Shown here piece by piece: positions 1-13,200 of a stretch of DNA of 64,000 bases (position 1 is the stretch's first letter; each line of letters starts with the position of its first letter). The notes under the pieces are model-generated. The model saw only the letters and a program-made list of their open reading frames with translations. It ran no database searches and was not told where the DNA came from. The DNA is from Alviniconcha marisindica. Taxonomy: Eukaryota; Mollusca; Gastropoda; Provannidae. The stretch lies in assembly GCA_018857735.1 (NCBI GenBank), contig JABMCL010000354.1, positions 165,455 to 229,454 on the forward strand, in the 5' to 3' direction. The position numbers were made by a program, and so were the translations under genes.

Positions 1-364
1 GTGTTGTTATGTGAAAGTCTTGCCATGGTGGACTCAGTGTTGGGCACTCTGGTAGAAATCAGTTAGCAGTGTTAACATGACTGTCGCTGCTGGCTTCTGC
101 TGAATGCAACCTGAATTTCCCCAAGAAAACTTACAGAAAACTCTGGATGATGACAGTGACACATACATGCACACATGCCCCCCCCCACTCCCCCCAACAC
201 ACACACACACACACACTGGCATTTACATGTGAAGACGCACATGCACACACACCTTTCTTCATTCTTTGTAACTTTGTTGTGTATTTTTTTTCTGCAGTCA
301 CAACTCATTATAATTGCCATTTAGCAGTACATTTGCTGTCATTGCATGCTTGTATTTGCTGCAG
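1..364. other. Upstream intron of the modular gene
   Basis: No exon could be supported here. Includes a C-rich and (CA)n stretch at 180-250 and the pyrimidine tract and acceptor (CTGCAG) of the first visible exon. Confidence 0.5.
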
Positions 365-1291
365 ATTGATGAAGCATTCAAAAACAGTGACATCAGGGAC
401 ATCTATGCCTACAGTCGGGTTCGAGCCCTATGGTATACGTAAGTGTGTCAGGGACAGTAGCATTTCTGATTTGAGAGCATGTGCTGTTGAAGTCTGTTGA
501 GGCTGAATAGTATAGACAATTATGTGGATCAGATGAATGGATTCTAAATAACCTTTTGAATGGCAAAGCCTCACTTGAAGTTTGAGGTTTGAAGCAACAG
601 GAAAGAGTGTATCTGTGAGTTTGAAGTAAATATATATCTGTGTCTTGTCTTTTAATGGTGGATATGGCATCTCTAGATCCATAGCTATTTCCAAATCTTT
701 TTTTAAATATTATTTACTTTTGCTTTGTTCTTGGTTTCTTTGTAGAATTTATTCTTTTTTTTTTTCTTTTTTTTTTTCTTTCTTTCTTTTTTAAAAATTC
801 TCAGTCTTTCAGTCATTTATTAGATATTAGATGTCACTTTTGGGGGTTATGTTTTTACACCTTCAGTCTTTCAGTCATGTATTTGTTTACTTATTGTTAC
901 CTTTTTGTGCTTTTTTTCACAGCCTCAGACCTTCAGTTCTGTGTTTGCCGTTGGTGGTTACTTTTTATACTAAATGTCCTGTGCGCAGAAATATGTACTA
1001 AAGCACATTTCTGCATTCAACGTTTTTTCTTCTTCTTCTCCATTTGTATCTAGCAGAACCAGCTGATCTGACATTTTACAAATCTTTTCTCTGACTGCAG
1101 GGAAGGCGGTGTCAAGGCATATTTCCAGACATACCTGTGGATTGACAGTAACCCTCAGTACCGCGACTGGTATGAGCAGCTGGGCAGTGATGGCGGCATC
1201 AACTACATCACCCGGTACTTCAACCAGGGGCTTTACCACAGTACTGTGCAGCAACTCATCATTGAGGACATATTGTTCTTTCAGCCTCATA
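365..1291 (+). CDS. SEA domain 1 (exons 365-438 and 1101-1291)
   Basis: Two exons join in phase 2. The reading includes the pattern SRVxALxxxxGGVKAxF followed by an aromatic/hydrophobic strand and an amphipathic end (about 88 residues). This resembles the second half of SEA domains, as in membrane serine proteases with a GVKA-type strand. The Gly-Ser autoproteolysis site of cleaved SEA domains is absent: the position reads Gly-Gly. The first half of the domain would lie in an exon upstream of the window. Confident as coding, moderately confident as SEA. Confidence 0.75.
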
Positions 1292-4200
1292 GTAGGTCAC
1301 ATTTGCTAAACTTTTTGTTATTATTGCTTGAGAAGTATCTATTATTCCTTCAGGCTTTTTTCTCCCTCTCTCTTTTGTTAAAGCAGGGGGAGGGTTCCAT
1401 ACATGTTAATGACCATATAGCTGTGTTTTATGCAGTCATTACAAAAATGACATTTTTGAGCCCCAGTATGTGGCCTAGAGCAGTAATTTAAATGCTGTGT
1501 TTGCTACAAGTTTGTGTGTGTGTGCTATGCAAAATGAATGCTTGTGTATAAACCCGTGACTGACATAAAGAGGGTTTATCATCATCCTCAGCAAGTGCCT
1601 TGTGCTCTAAGCACTTTGTGTGTTCTTTCAGGAGAAGTTCCAATGCCAGCGTGTCCTGACTGGGACATACTGTGGCGTCTGGTGTATGAGAGCTGTTTGC
1701 CTTCCATCAGTGCCACAGGGTCAGCTCCCTCCGTAGAAGCAGCTTGCCGGTCAGTGGCCTTGTTTTCATTGTCTTGGGTCAGTTTCCTATCACAACAGTT
1801 GTCAGTGTCTGCTAGCTTATCGGTTTTTCCTTCCATGGTGCTGCTAGCGGATGACAGTACAGTGTTGTGGTAGTATAATGAAAGGAACAGATGCAGTAGG
1901 AGTCTGCATCTGAGGCTGAGTTGCTTGCTCTCACAAAAATAAACACACCACTAAGTATGTGTGTGTGTTGACAACATCACCCAGTCCTGAAAACTGATGG
2001 GGGGTGGGGGGGGCCTATACCTGATGTATTTTCCTGATGCTACACTGTGACCACCAAAATGACCCTGCAGCAAGATGGGCAGCAATGAGAGCCATTTTAA
2101 TATTTTGTTAATTATGAGGGGCAGAGTCACAAGACTCTTTAAACCACAACTTTTTAACAAAAAGAGAGCCAAAGTGGGGAATCAAACCTACATCATCTGC
2201 TTACTAACCTAATGCCTTGCTGCAAAGTCAAACCAGCTCATAGGATTGTTCAGTCCTCCACAGGAATGGTTATATTTTTTCATGTTCATGGCTACAATAG
2301 TTAAGATAGGTTCAGTGGCAAGCAGCTAATATTTCACATTGTTTACCAACTGATTTCAGCCACTATGCCTCATCTCTGAGGTGTGCATCCTTCGTCTCAA
2401 GGACAATGTTCTACAACTGCGATGTCAAAGAATTGAAAGAACTGGCTGCGGCAGATTCTTGGGTGTTCACCAGTCAAGTCATGGGATTCAACATTACTGA
2501 GGAGTGCAGATGTAAGGCAAATTTAGACATAGGCAAATGTATTTACAAATTGCTTTTTTGTGTAAAATTGTGGATTAATTTTTAGTTTCAGTCATGCAGG
2601 GCTAAAATCCAGCCTTATGTGGTTGGAAGAAAGATGGAAATTAAGTGTGTTTTGTACCTTCAAGAAAAAGGATGTGCTTTTTGTTTGTTTTGACCACAAT
2701 GCTTTATTGTCGAAAAAGGTGCATTTCAAACAGAAAATTAACTTCGGCTCTTGTTGCATGAACCAAAATATGTCCAATAGTTGTAATAATCAAAGGACAT
2801 GCTCTCGTTGAGTTGGAGCTGATTTTGACCATGCTTTGTGTGTTTGCTTTATTCAGACATAGATGTTGAGTTCATCTCTGGTCTGGATGAGACGCCATTG
2901 TGCGAGTCACCAGATGCCTACATGTTCATCGCCAACTACATATGTCAGCAAGGACACCGTGCAGACCAGTCCACCTCTTCCCCCTCCTACCCAGGTCAGT
3001 ATGCACATGGATGTGCATTATTCATGCTCCATCAGTTCAGATGGTTCGATCATTTTATTGTCGTCTTTTACTTTACAGAGAGGAATCTGACTTTTATTCA
3101 CCAGATAACTTTTGCATAGACCTAAGATACAGGTACTAAGAGTAATAAAGATTTTTTGAATGGCACATTTCCCAAAATAATCATCTCAACACACCTTACA
3201 ACACACCCTCTCAAATATTCATTAATTACAACCAACACACACACTTACAGATACAAGGTGCTATGCATAATCATTGACAGACATTCTGATTGACAAACCA
3301 CCCACCCACTCACATGCATGCATGCAGTCAGGCAGTATAATGCTGAATAAGTAAGAGTAAATGGTCTTTGGTGAAGAGTCTGTTTGCTTCAGAATATGAA
3401 CATAATCATTTTTGAGACAGAAGTTGTCTTGAATGAGATGTTTCTTTTCTGGGGTGTTGCTATCAGAGGGTTCCCCTATACTGTGGAAGAGTCCATTTGG
3501 TATTTCCATGTTACAATGGTGCCACCTGTGTAACTCCTGAAGTCAGACTACAGCTGCTTGAAGCATTGCTCAGCTGATGCGGCAGAAAAATGACATTGTT
3601 GGGCCAGTTGCAAAGAGTGACTTTTTTAATATTTTTAATTACAATCTTAATGTTAACCATTTTGCAGACTACACATCCAGATCTTCAGCCCAGTGGCCAC
3701 ATGACACTACTTCACAGACCCCATATCCTCAGGGGTCAACAGGCTACAGCCAGCCAGGATACTCAACCACCAGTACACCCACCAGCAAACCTCCATATTC
3801 CTCACCAAGCCCCAGCTACCCAGGGTACTCAGCCACTACCTGGAGTCCCCAATGGCAGTACTCCACAACTGCTTGGCCAAAGTGGAGTTCCTCCACTACC
3901 TCCATGCCTTATTATGCAGACACACCTTGCAGGCAAGTAAATGCTTTTTGGGCATGGTTTTGGGAGCTTTTCAGTCTGGGTTTTTTTATTTAAAAAAAAT
4001 CCTTTGTTCTTTTGCTGGTTTCCCCCCCCCCCAGCTGGCTTATCTGTCTCATTGTGTACATATTGTGGAACGTATATTTAATCTTTTATGAGTTAATTGA
4101 ATGGTTTGGTAGTTAGCTTATTTCTTAATTTATGGGTTCTGTCTCATACATGTCTTTTGGTTAAGAAACAGAAATTAATAGCTTTGCGGTGTTTGTCTGT

Positions 4201-7200
4201 TCCAGTGACTATGTCCAGATGGGTCAGTGTATTCATCAGGCACTGAACTCTCTGCAGCTGTCCTGTCCACGAGATAGAGTATTCCAGACACTACTTCGAT
4301 ACAACACAAGTTCCGCCTTTGCAGAACAGTACCAACAATGTGAAGGTACAGTAGCTGTGCTTGTGTACTTTTTCCTGCAGCTGCAGGGAAAGTAACAGAC
4401 ACACACAGACCTTGTCACTTGCATGCTTGCATATACATGCAGACAGACACATGCACATGTGCATGCACATGTACCCAGACACCCATGCACCTGTACGTGC
4501 ACATGCACCCACAAACACAACAAACATATTCACAAACACACATGCACTAACACACAGCACACACATGCATGCATACACATGCAAGCACACAGAGGCACCT
4601 CTAGTAGCTAATTTATTTTGCTGAAAATATAACAACAGCTGTCACTCAGGTCATTAATAAAAACTAAACTGCTGAAAAAGATGCCTGACACGTAAGTATT
4701 GTGCTTTAATATGTTGCCATCATATGTCATTAGCATTCTACATGGATGTTGTGGCTGACCGGTGTTTGAACTTAGATGCCCACAACAATTGCTCAGCTGA
4801 ACTCTACATCATCTATAGCCAGTCACAACCCCAAGATGTTTGTGGGTAAGTTTTGTTGTTGTTTTTTTTTTTTTTTTTTTTTTATCAATTGCAGGCCTTT
4901 TTCTGTGAAAACCCTCTGTTGCAATGGATGAGAATTCTGGCTGTATGTGCAGACTTCTTTCACAATTTCACAGAAATCTGCTACACTCCCCTTGAAACAA
5001 ACTATAAAAACTAAAGTGCTAGTTTACTTTAGAAGTTTAGTATGCAGATCTCAAAGTGCTAAGTGATGTGCTCATATCTGTTTCCTCTACTATTACCATT
5101 TTTTGCGTCTGATAGGACTCTCCCTGTGTTGAATGTGATATAATGAAGCATTTTGTTCTTTTGTTGAGTGTTTTTTGTTTATCTAGCTTGGTGATGATTA
5201 TGGTACAGTGAAACACCTCTTTAATGACCTCTCTAAAATTCCAGCAGAAGTGATTGTAAAAGGGATGGTCTGCGATCTAGGTTTCCATTACACTGGGGGG
5301 GGGGGGGGGGGGGGGGGGGGGGTTCTCATGCAGGGTGGCCTTTCCTTAGGGCAGTCTCTCATCAGGGTGGCCTACCAGGGTGGTTTCATCAGGGCAGTCT
5401 CTCATCAGGGTGGTCTTTTATCAGAGGTTCCATTGTGCAAGCACACTGTACTGAAAGTGTTCTAAGTACTGCCTGTGAATGATTGTACAGATGGTGGTAC
5501 ACCCAAGCCATGGAGTGCTTGTCCCAGGACATTGGCAACAGCTGCCCGCTGTCTGCCGTGGACAGAGCATGGCGCAGGTACTTCAGACTGCTGATCAGCA
5601 TCCGAGAGACCACCAGCTCGCTGAGCATGCTCAACGGCCCAGTCATGGAGCAAGTACTCATGTGCACAGCAGGTAAACACAGAATCTGAACAATAATAAT
5701 CTGAGGGTTGACTGCTACCACTATAGATCTTTACTGGAAACAAGCAAAATACCTGCTTTGGCCAGCTCTTCTAGTTCTACGTGGATTTAGCTCTGAAGCT
5801 CCTTTTGATGATGTGGGTGCTGGCATAGAGACATCAACACAAAGAAACAAAAAGATTTCACATTTTCGATGATGTTGGTGTGACAATGGCTAAATGAATA
5901 TAATCAAAAAGATTTTGAAAGGAGGGTTTAAGGGTGCTTTTGTCAAGATTTGAACTCACAATCACTGATGTGAGAGTCTGGAGTGCTACCCATTAGACCA
6001 CAGAGCTACCTGAGAAACAGGGCCATGTTTAAGTTTATATCACCCTCCCTTTACTTCACAAAGCAACTCGTCTGCTTCAGTAATCTTTATCATTTTTGGT
6101 TTTTAATGCCACATAGAACATTACAATACAGATATCACACAATGCATGTAGCATTACAGATGCAATACAAGAGCTGCATACTGAACAACGCTTAGTCATA
6201 AAAACTTAGGACAATAAACACACTCACACGCACACAAAGAAAGAGACACAAAGTTGTTAGAGGCTCAAAGCCACACAAATTGTGTTGTGTTAGAAAGTAG
6301 CCAACAGAAACATGAACTGTGTTGTTAGAAAGAGGCCCATAGTCACATGAACTGTGTTGTGTGAGAAAGAGGCCCATAGTCACATAAACTGTGTTGTGTT
6401 AGAAATGCCCAGAGCCATATAAACTGTGTTGCATTAGAAAGAGGCCCACAGTCACATGAACTGTGTTGTGTTAGAAAGAGGCCCATGGCTGCATGACTGG
6501 TGTTATTTTAGAAAGAGGCCCTTGGCCATATGAACTGTGTTGCATTAGTAGGAGGTCTGTAGCCACATGAACTGTGTTCCTTTAGAAAGAGGCCCATAGC
6601 CACATGAACTGTCTGTTAGAAAGAAGCCCATAGCCACATGAACTGTGTTAGAAAGAGGCCCATAGCCACATGAACTGTTCTATTAGAAAGAGGCCCACAG
6701 CCACATGAACTGAGTTGTGTAAGAAAAGGGCCCATAGCAACATGAACTGTGTTGTGTTACTATTACAGAGACACCTAGAGCCACATGAACTGTGTTTATG
6801 TTGCAGAGAGGCCTGGGGAGTGTCCTCCTAGTGAGGTGGGCATCGCCATCCATGAATGCGATGATGACTTTGGATGTGAAAACCCCCAAAAGTGTTGCTC
6901 TACGGGGGCAGGGCAGGCATGCGTCAACCCTGTCTTCAGTAAGTTTAAATAACTTCACGTTTCTGATTGTGCCCTCTTTGTCCACATATGTTTACTTAGC
7001 TCACTGCTGAGCAGCAAGAAAATATGTAGCTGTTTATTGCTGTGTAGTGGGGCCTGTTAGCTAACAGGTAGTTGAGTGTACCGGTGCAGCACAATTTCAG
7101 TCTTGATATGTGCCAGGATCACTAAGGCTTTTAAGGACTTGCAGTGTCTTGAAAAAATGCATATAATCAAACATGCCTTAATCTTTTGTGCTAATTTAGT

Positions 7201-10200
7201 CATCAAACATGTATTTTGCTGCTTTTGTTTTGCAGTCCGTCGTTTTGGTGTGGGCATAGTGATTGATGCTGAGTTTCAAAATACTGACTATGACTTGACA
7301 TCACGCCGTATGCTGGAGATCAAAGAGGAGGTACCCAGTCTTTTTCAGATCCTGTCCTATAGTACTAATAGTGTGTAGGAATCAAAAGACAGTAGCACTC
7401 TTGGGGATGTGATATAATACGTCAGACTGTGTGTTTTCACAAAGCTGCCTTTTGGCAGAAGTGTGGATTGTAGCAGTTTCTTTCTTTGCTGTCTTTCCTG
7501 TGTATGCCCATAATTGAGTTAGTAACTGGATTTTAACATCCTGTCAGCCACACAGTTATATGTCACCTCAGGACAATCAAATTGTCATAAGCAAATGCAC
7601 ATTTCAGGACTCTTCTCATGTAACCCATTCTCAGGTTAAAGCTACAGATTCAATACATACACAAATATGAAGCAACACAAACACACACAAACATGAATTG
7701 CAAATTTTCAGAGTTGGTCCCTTCAATATTACCCTTGTTAAAAAAGCAAATTAGGCCAGGACATACTGGTAACATCAACCATTCCATCTGAGGTATTGAT
7801 ACCAGATTAGAGAAAAATATAAAAAAGGAATGGACAGAAACAGTAAACATATAAATATATATTAGTGCATAATCGCAAATAGCAGTGCCGGTGGTATCTG
7901 CTCAACATCAGCATACTCCAGATGTAGCTCTGTTCATTTAAAAAAAAAAAAAAAATGGAGAAAATTTTAAAATGTATAAAAGATATCTTTTTGTTTTTGT
8001 TTTTTAAACTTGGTTTGACTGAGCATAAATTGTGCTCTTTTGTTTGTTTTACTTCTGTGTTTATTTCTTAATGGTAATTAATTGTGATCTACAGTGTGTG
8101 ATTCTGATGTGGTCTTATAATTGCTTTTGCTTTTCAGTTGGAAAAACTTTTCTGGCAGCTGCAAGGTTTCCTTGGAATAAACATTGAATCTTCCAGGTAA
8201 ACATATTTGTGCCTTTCTCTGTCTCTTTGTCACTGTTTCTGTCAGTCTGTTTGTCTTTCATTCTCTGTCATGTCTCCCCCCCCCCCCCCCCCCCAAACCT
8301 CATGTTTCTCTCTCACTCAGTCACAGACAGGGAAATCAATATCCTCTCTGCTTGGAGTTTGTATGGTTTATTTGTTCAGTCACTTTGATTTGGCAGGCCA
8401 GGCAGTATTGCCATTGGTGCAACTGTGATGGTGACGGCAGATGCAAGAGTGGAGGACATCAGAAACCTGCTGAACAGGCTGCCAGGTGCCATGGTCTCCA
8501 TTGAAGGACAATTTCATACCATTTCCAGTGCTGTCTATTCTTCTGCTCAAGGTTTGTTCATGTTTTGGTCTGTCTCAGTTCTGTGGCAATGTTTTTTGGT
8601 TTGTTTTGGTTTTGTTTCGTTGGTAGTATTGTCTACATTCATGGTGTTTACTTTCTTCCGTGACCCTAAACTATGTGCATGCAGATTAATTTGGGTAGAG
8701 GTTTACCTGATCAGCTCCACACAGTATTTTTGTTTGGGAAGCAGGGAGAGGGTATGTATTTTAATCTTTCTTTATCTCCATGAGGTTGTAATTAATTCTA
8801 TGGTTGAGTTTCATGTGATATTAAAAGCATTTCAGTATTGTCAGTATTTACTGCTTTATGTACTGTTGGTCCATCTCTGCTTAGACTTGAAAAAAAGCAG
8901 TTTATGTTGCCAAATCATTGTTACTAATTGTGAGGGTTTTTTGTTCTTATTTTTTAGAAGAGGATTGTAGTTGGAAGTACTGCCGTGAAGGGCTTTGCAT
9001 GAACAACAAGACAGGATCCATCTGTGTGTGCCCAGAGGGACGCCACGGAGATTCTTGCCAGTATTCCGGTAAGCCATGCTATCATCAAGACGGTATCAAC
9101 CTCTGTGTGCCCCCTGTTAGGAACAGGGGAGGTCCTTACCAGGATTGCAATAACTCATGCCCCAACCATGAAAGAATTGGTGCATGGAATGTGTTTTCAT
9201 GGTGTGTTAAGCTATGCCAGTTTCAAGAGAGAGGGCCAGGGTCAGTTACATTAACTGTTTAGTGGATGTTTTCATTATGCATAGCAGCAAGCATCTTGCA
9301 GTCTTGGGAATCATCACTGGACTGGCAAGCACCAGGTGGATTGCGTAAGCACATTTTACCATGCAGCAGTAGAGTTGACGCTAGGTTAAGGAGAGGATGT
9401 TTGCATGGCACGAATGACCCATGGGCAGGAAATTTCTGCTTGGCTAATCAGAGCTCAGTGTGTCTCCAAAGGGGAGCTCTGTGCTCGTACTCAGATGGGT
9501 CCTGTGAGCCTACTCAGTTGGACCAACTCCAGTGTGTCTACTCCAGGTTTACTCCAGTGGGTGATGCAGGTCCGCTCGAGTGGGTTTAAAGTCATGCTAC
9601 TCCAGTTGGTCTTGTGGGTCTACACAATATGGGCACACAATAGGTTCATGTGAGGCAGCACTAGTGAAATGTAGACGTACACAGGTGGGTGATGTGGGAC
9701 TGGGTACACTGATCGTGCAATCCACGGTCTCGCTGATGTGTGCCAGCTGACGTTGGCCTACTCTGGAGGGTGATTCACAATTACTCAGATGGACCATCTG
9801 GGTCCATGTAGCATGATGGCTTTTGAATTTAAAGTACTTCTATTTATAATAATAGTGAATATCTGTTTGTGACTCTCCTCAAATGAGCACAATGCACTTA
9901 CACTTGAAATAAATTTGATCAAAACAGATCCCATAATCATTCTCTGTCTCTTCCTGTTTCACACACCACACACACACATACACAATGCAAGCCAAGTGCA
10001 CACACACATGCATGTGCACGCGCACGCACACACACATTGTGCGTGCACACACATGCGCATGCACACACAGCATATGGCTTGAGCATTTAGAAGTACAATA
10101 ATGTAGAAAGGTGTTATTGCTGAAAGAAGTGAAATTTCAGAAGGGATTTGAAAGTGTCCAAAGTGGAAGAAGAATGTCTAAAACATACATGACACATCAC

Positions 10201-13200
10201 TGCATGACTTCCCTTAGTATTATTTTATCAGGACTTGTTCCACATGACGGGTTACTTGGCTGCACTGGGTCAGTGGCTCTTTACTACACTTGGCCTACAG
10301 GCAACCACAATTGCCTGCAAAATTAGATTGCATTGAAAATGTGTGTAGATATTAACTGGGACATTAAAATGCTTGTGTTTGTGTGTGTGTAGATGTGGAA
10401 CCCACATCTCCACCAGTGCTGCAGGATTGCACAGACTGGCATGATGTCTGGAACAGGGTGTCTGGTCCCTGCATGACTGCCCTTGACTCAGCCAGATACT
10501 CTCATGATGAGCGGTGCAGGTAACTTGAAGATTACTACTGTGATTCTGAGGCTCACTGGCTAGTGGATGTAGATGTAGTCTTTGTAGTGTTTGGGTGATG
10601 CCATGTTTGGCATTGTCAGCATGAATGCTACGTATACATATCCAACCTGATATAGAAGCTTTAGCTTGTTGTTCAGTAGTCTTGAATTTGATGCACGCTT
10701 TAGGTTTACATGTGCAAAGATCTTTTTCCTGTTGCAAAGTTGTCCATTGATATTGATAATGAATATTACATTGACAAACAAATGGCCGTGATATGTGGGA
10801 CATGACCAGGGGAGTGAAACTATGACAGTGATAAAAATGAGATGCATATGTCTTTAAAAACTGTATCTTAAAAACAATATAATGAAGAAGAAAAAAAGGA
10901 AACATTTCAGTTAATTTGTGTGAACTTTTAGTGAAAATAGCAACAAACTAACACAAGGATGAAAATTATGTGTGTTGGGATTGCCCTAGAGTTATGATCA
11001 GTTGCTTTTCAAATAGTTTTCAAGTATAAGAGCAGTATGCAATGGCACTTTAAACTTACATTGTTGTTATGCAGGCACTATGCAGCATTTGTGAAGTGTG
11101 CGGCCTTTGTGATGAGAGTTCAGAACTACCGTTGCTCAGAGGACACCATCCAGCAGATGGCGCTCAACAACTACTGGCACTTCACCAGCGGGCCAGCCTC
11201 TTCTGATTGGTCAAGCCATCCTCCCATGTCCCAGTCGCACTTCCCATCCTCCGGTGGCTTCCCATCCTCCGGTGGCTTCCCATCCTCTGGTGGCTTTCCA
11301 TCCTCTGGTGGCTTCCTGTCCTCTAGAGACTTCCCATCCTCTGGAGACTTCCCATCCTCCGATGGCTTCCCATCCTCTGGTGGCTTCCCGTCCTCTAGAG
11401 ACTTCCCATCGTCTGGAGACTTCCCATCCTCCGATGGCTTCCCATCCTCTGGTGGCTTCCCGTCCTCTAGAGACTTCCCATCCTCTGGAGACTTCCCATC
11501 CTCTGCTGGCTTCCCATCCTCTGGAGACTTCCCATCCTCCGATGGCTTCCCATCCTCTGGAGACTTCCCATCCACTGGTGGCTTCTCATCGTCTGGTGGC
11601 TTCCTATCCTCCGGTGGCATCCCATCCTCTGGAGACTTCCCATCCTCTTCTGACTGGTCAAGCCGTCCTCCACTGTCCCAGTCACACTTCCCATCCTCCA
11701 GTGGCTTCCCGTCCTCTGGAGACTTCCCATCCTCTGACTACTCAGGCAGCATGTCAGATCGTGACACTGTTACAATGGACCCATCACTGTACAGCAGTAC
11801 TGACCGCAGAGGAACCCCATCTGACCAGTACAGCAGTTCTGACCACCACGGCACTACTCCAGAACTCTACAGTTCCTTCTCAGACCGCAACAGTGCCTCA
11901 TTGTACTATGGCGATTCAAGTGCTCCATCTTACAGTGACCACAGCTCTGCATCTGATTATGGTGGTGGTTCATATGAAACATCTCTGCCATACATATGCA
12001 TGGGTAAGTTGTGCAGTCTCTCATGCCCTTGGTGTAAGCAAAACAAATTCACTACACAGTGAAGGCCTTCTCAACAGGATACAGGATACCCACAATGCTT
12101 TCATGCTTTGTTTGAAGGTTCTTTGCCCAGATATTTGATTTCCACAGCAAACAGTATATCTCCTCTCTTTGCTTTCCCTGCCTTGACTTTGTTCTTTTGT
12201 TCTCTTACCTCCCTGGATACACCAATTGTGTAGCGGACACATTCACTATGAAATGGACACTTTGTCTGAAGGCTGTTTCTCTTGGCAGCATTGTTTAAAG
12301 AGGCTGCCACTGTGTTTGATCAATTTCATGTTACATTGCTTGACTCACTCCATTTCTTGCAAACAGCTGTCTGTATTCTTTTGATGATATTTGTAACATA
12401 ACTGGAAGATAAAACTGATACTTATGCTGATACTTTGTAGAACATGTGTCCACACTGGGACAGTATCATGTATGCTGCTGGTGCAGTATACCCTCCACAC
12501 CTGCAGAGGCAGGATGGGAGACTAAATAATGACTGAAGAATAACACTGTGGTTAAAAAAACAACTGAAGAAGTGTTACTGCTGCACAAGATATTAAAGAA
12601 AACCTTTCTTTTCCAGGCTACAGAGTCCCATCTAAGGTGGATGTAATGAGGACAGAGCCTTGTGCAAACCCTGACGCCTATGAGCACATCTTGAAGTATC
12701 ACTGTGGTGATGACATGTACATCCCTGACGATGTCCACAGCTCCAGTGGATCCTGGTATTCAGGTCCAAGTGGAACACACTCTGACGGGACCTGGTACAC
12801 TGGCCCCAGTGGAACACACTCAGACGTTCATGGTACACTGGCCCCAGTGGAACACACTCTGATGGAACTTGGTACACGGGTCCCAGTGGAACACACTCCT
12901 CTGATGGATCATGGTACACAGGCCCCAGTGGAACACACTCCTCTGATGGATCATGGTACACAGGCCCCAGTGGTACACACTCCTCTGATGGATCATGGTA
13001 CACAGGCCCCAGTGGATCAACTTCCTCTGACGGATCATGGTACACAGGCGCCAGTGGAACACCCTCCTCTGATGGATCCTGGTACACAGGCCCCAGTGGA
13101 ACACCCTCCTCTGATGGATCCTGGTACACAGGCCCCAGTGGAACACACTACCCTAGTTCCAGTGGAACACACTCCTCCAGCAGATCCTGGCACACAGCAG

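Noticed and set aside
5941..6014. Functional tRNA-Glu gene
   Set aside because: A and B boxes and a CUC loop are visible, but stems pair badly and it lies in an intron; kept only as a tRNA-like sequence.
6265..6806. Regularly repeated units that could be taken for a CRISPR array
   Set aside because: Units are directly tandem without unique spacers, and they sit in a eukaryotic intron.
7076..7378. 100-codon frame running through intron into the SEA 2 exon
   Set aside because: Only 7236-7330 is exon by splice signals and phase; the upstream part is intron read-through.
11171..11620. 149-codon antisense frame of Pro-Glu-Asp-Gly-Lys repeats
   Set aside because: Shadow of the in-frame 18-bp coding minisatellite on the other strand; no splice or start context.
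12820..13146. Antisense frames in the 42-bp repeat
   Set aside because: Same cause: repeat unit length divisible by three keeps all frames open.
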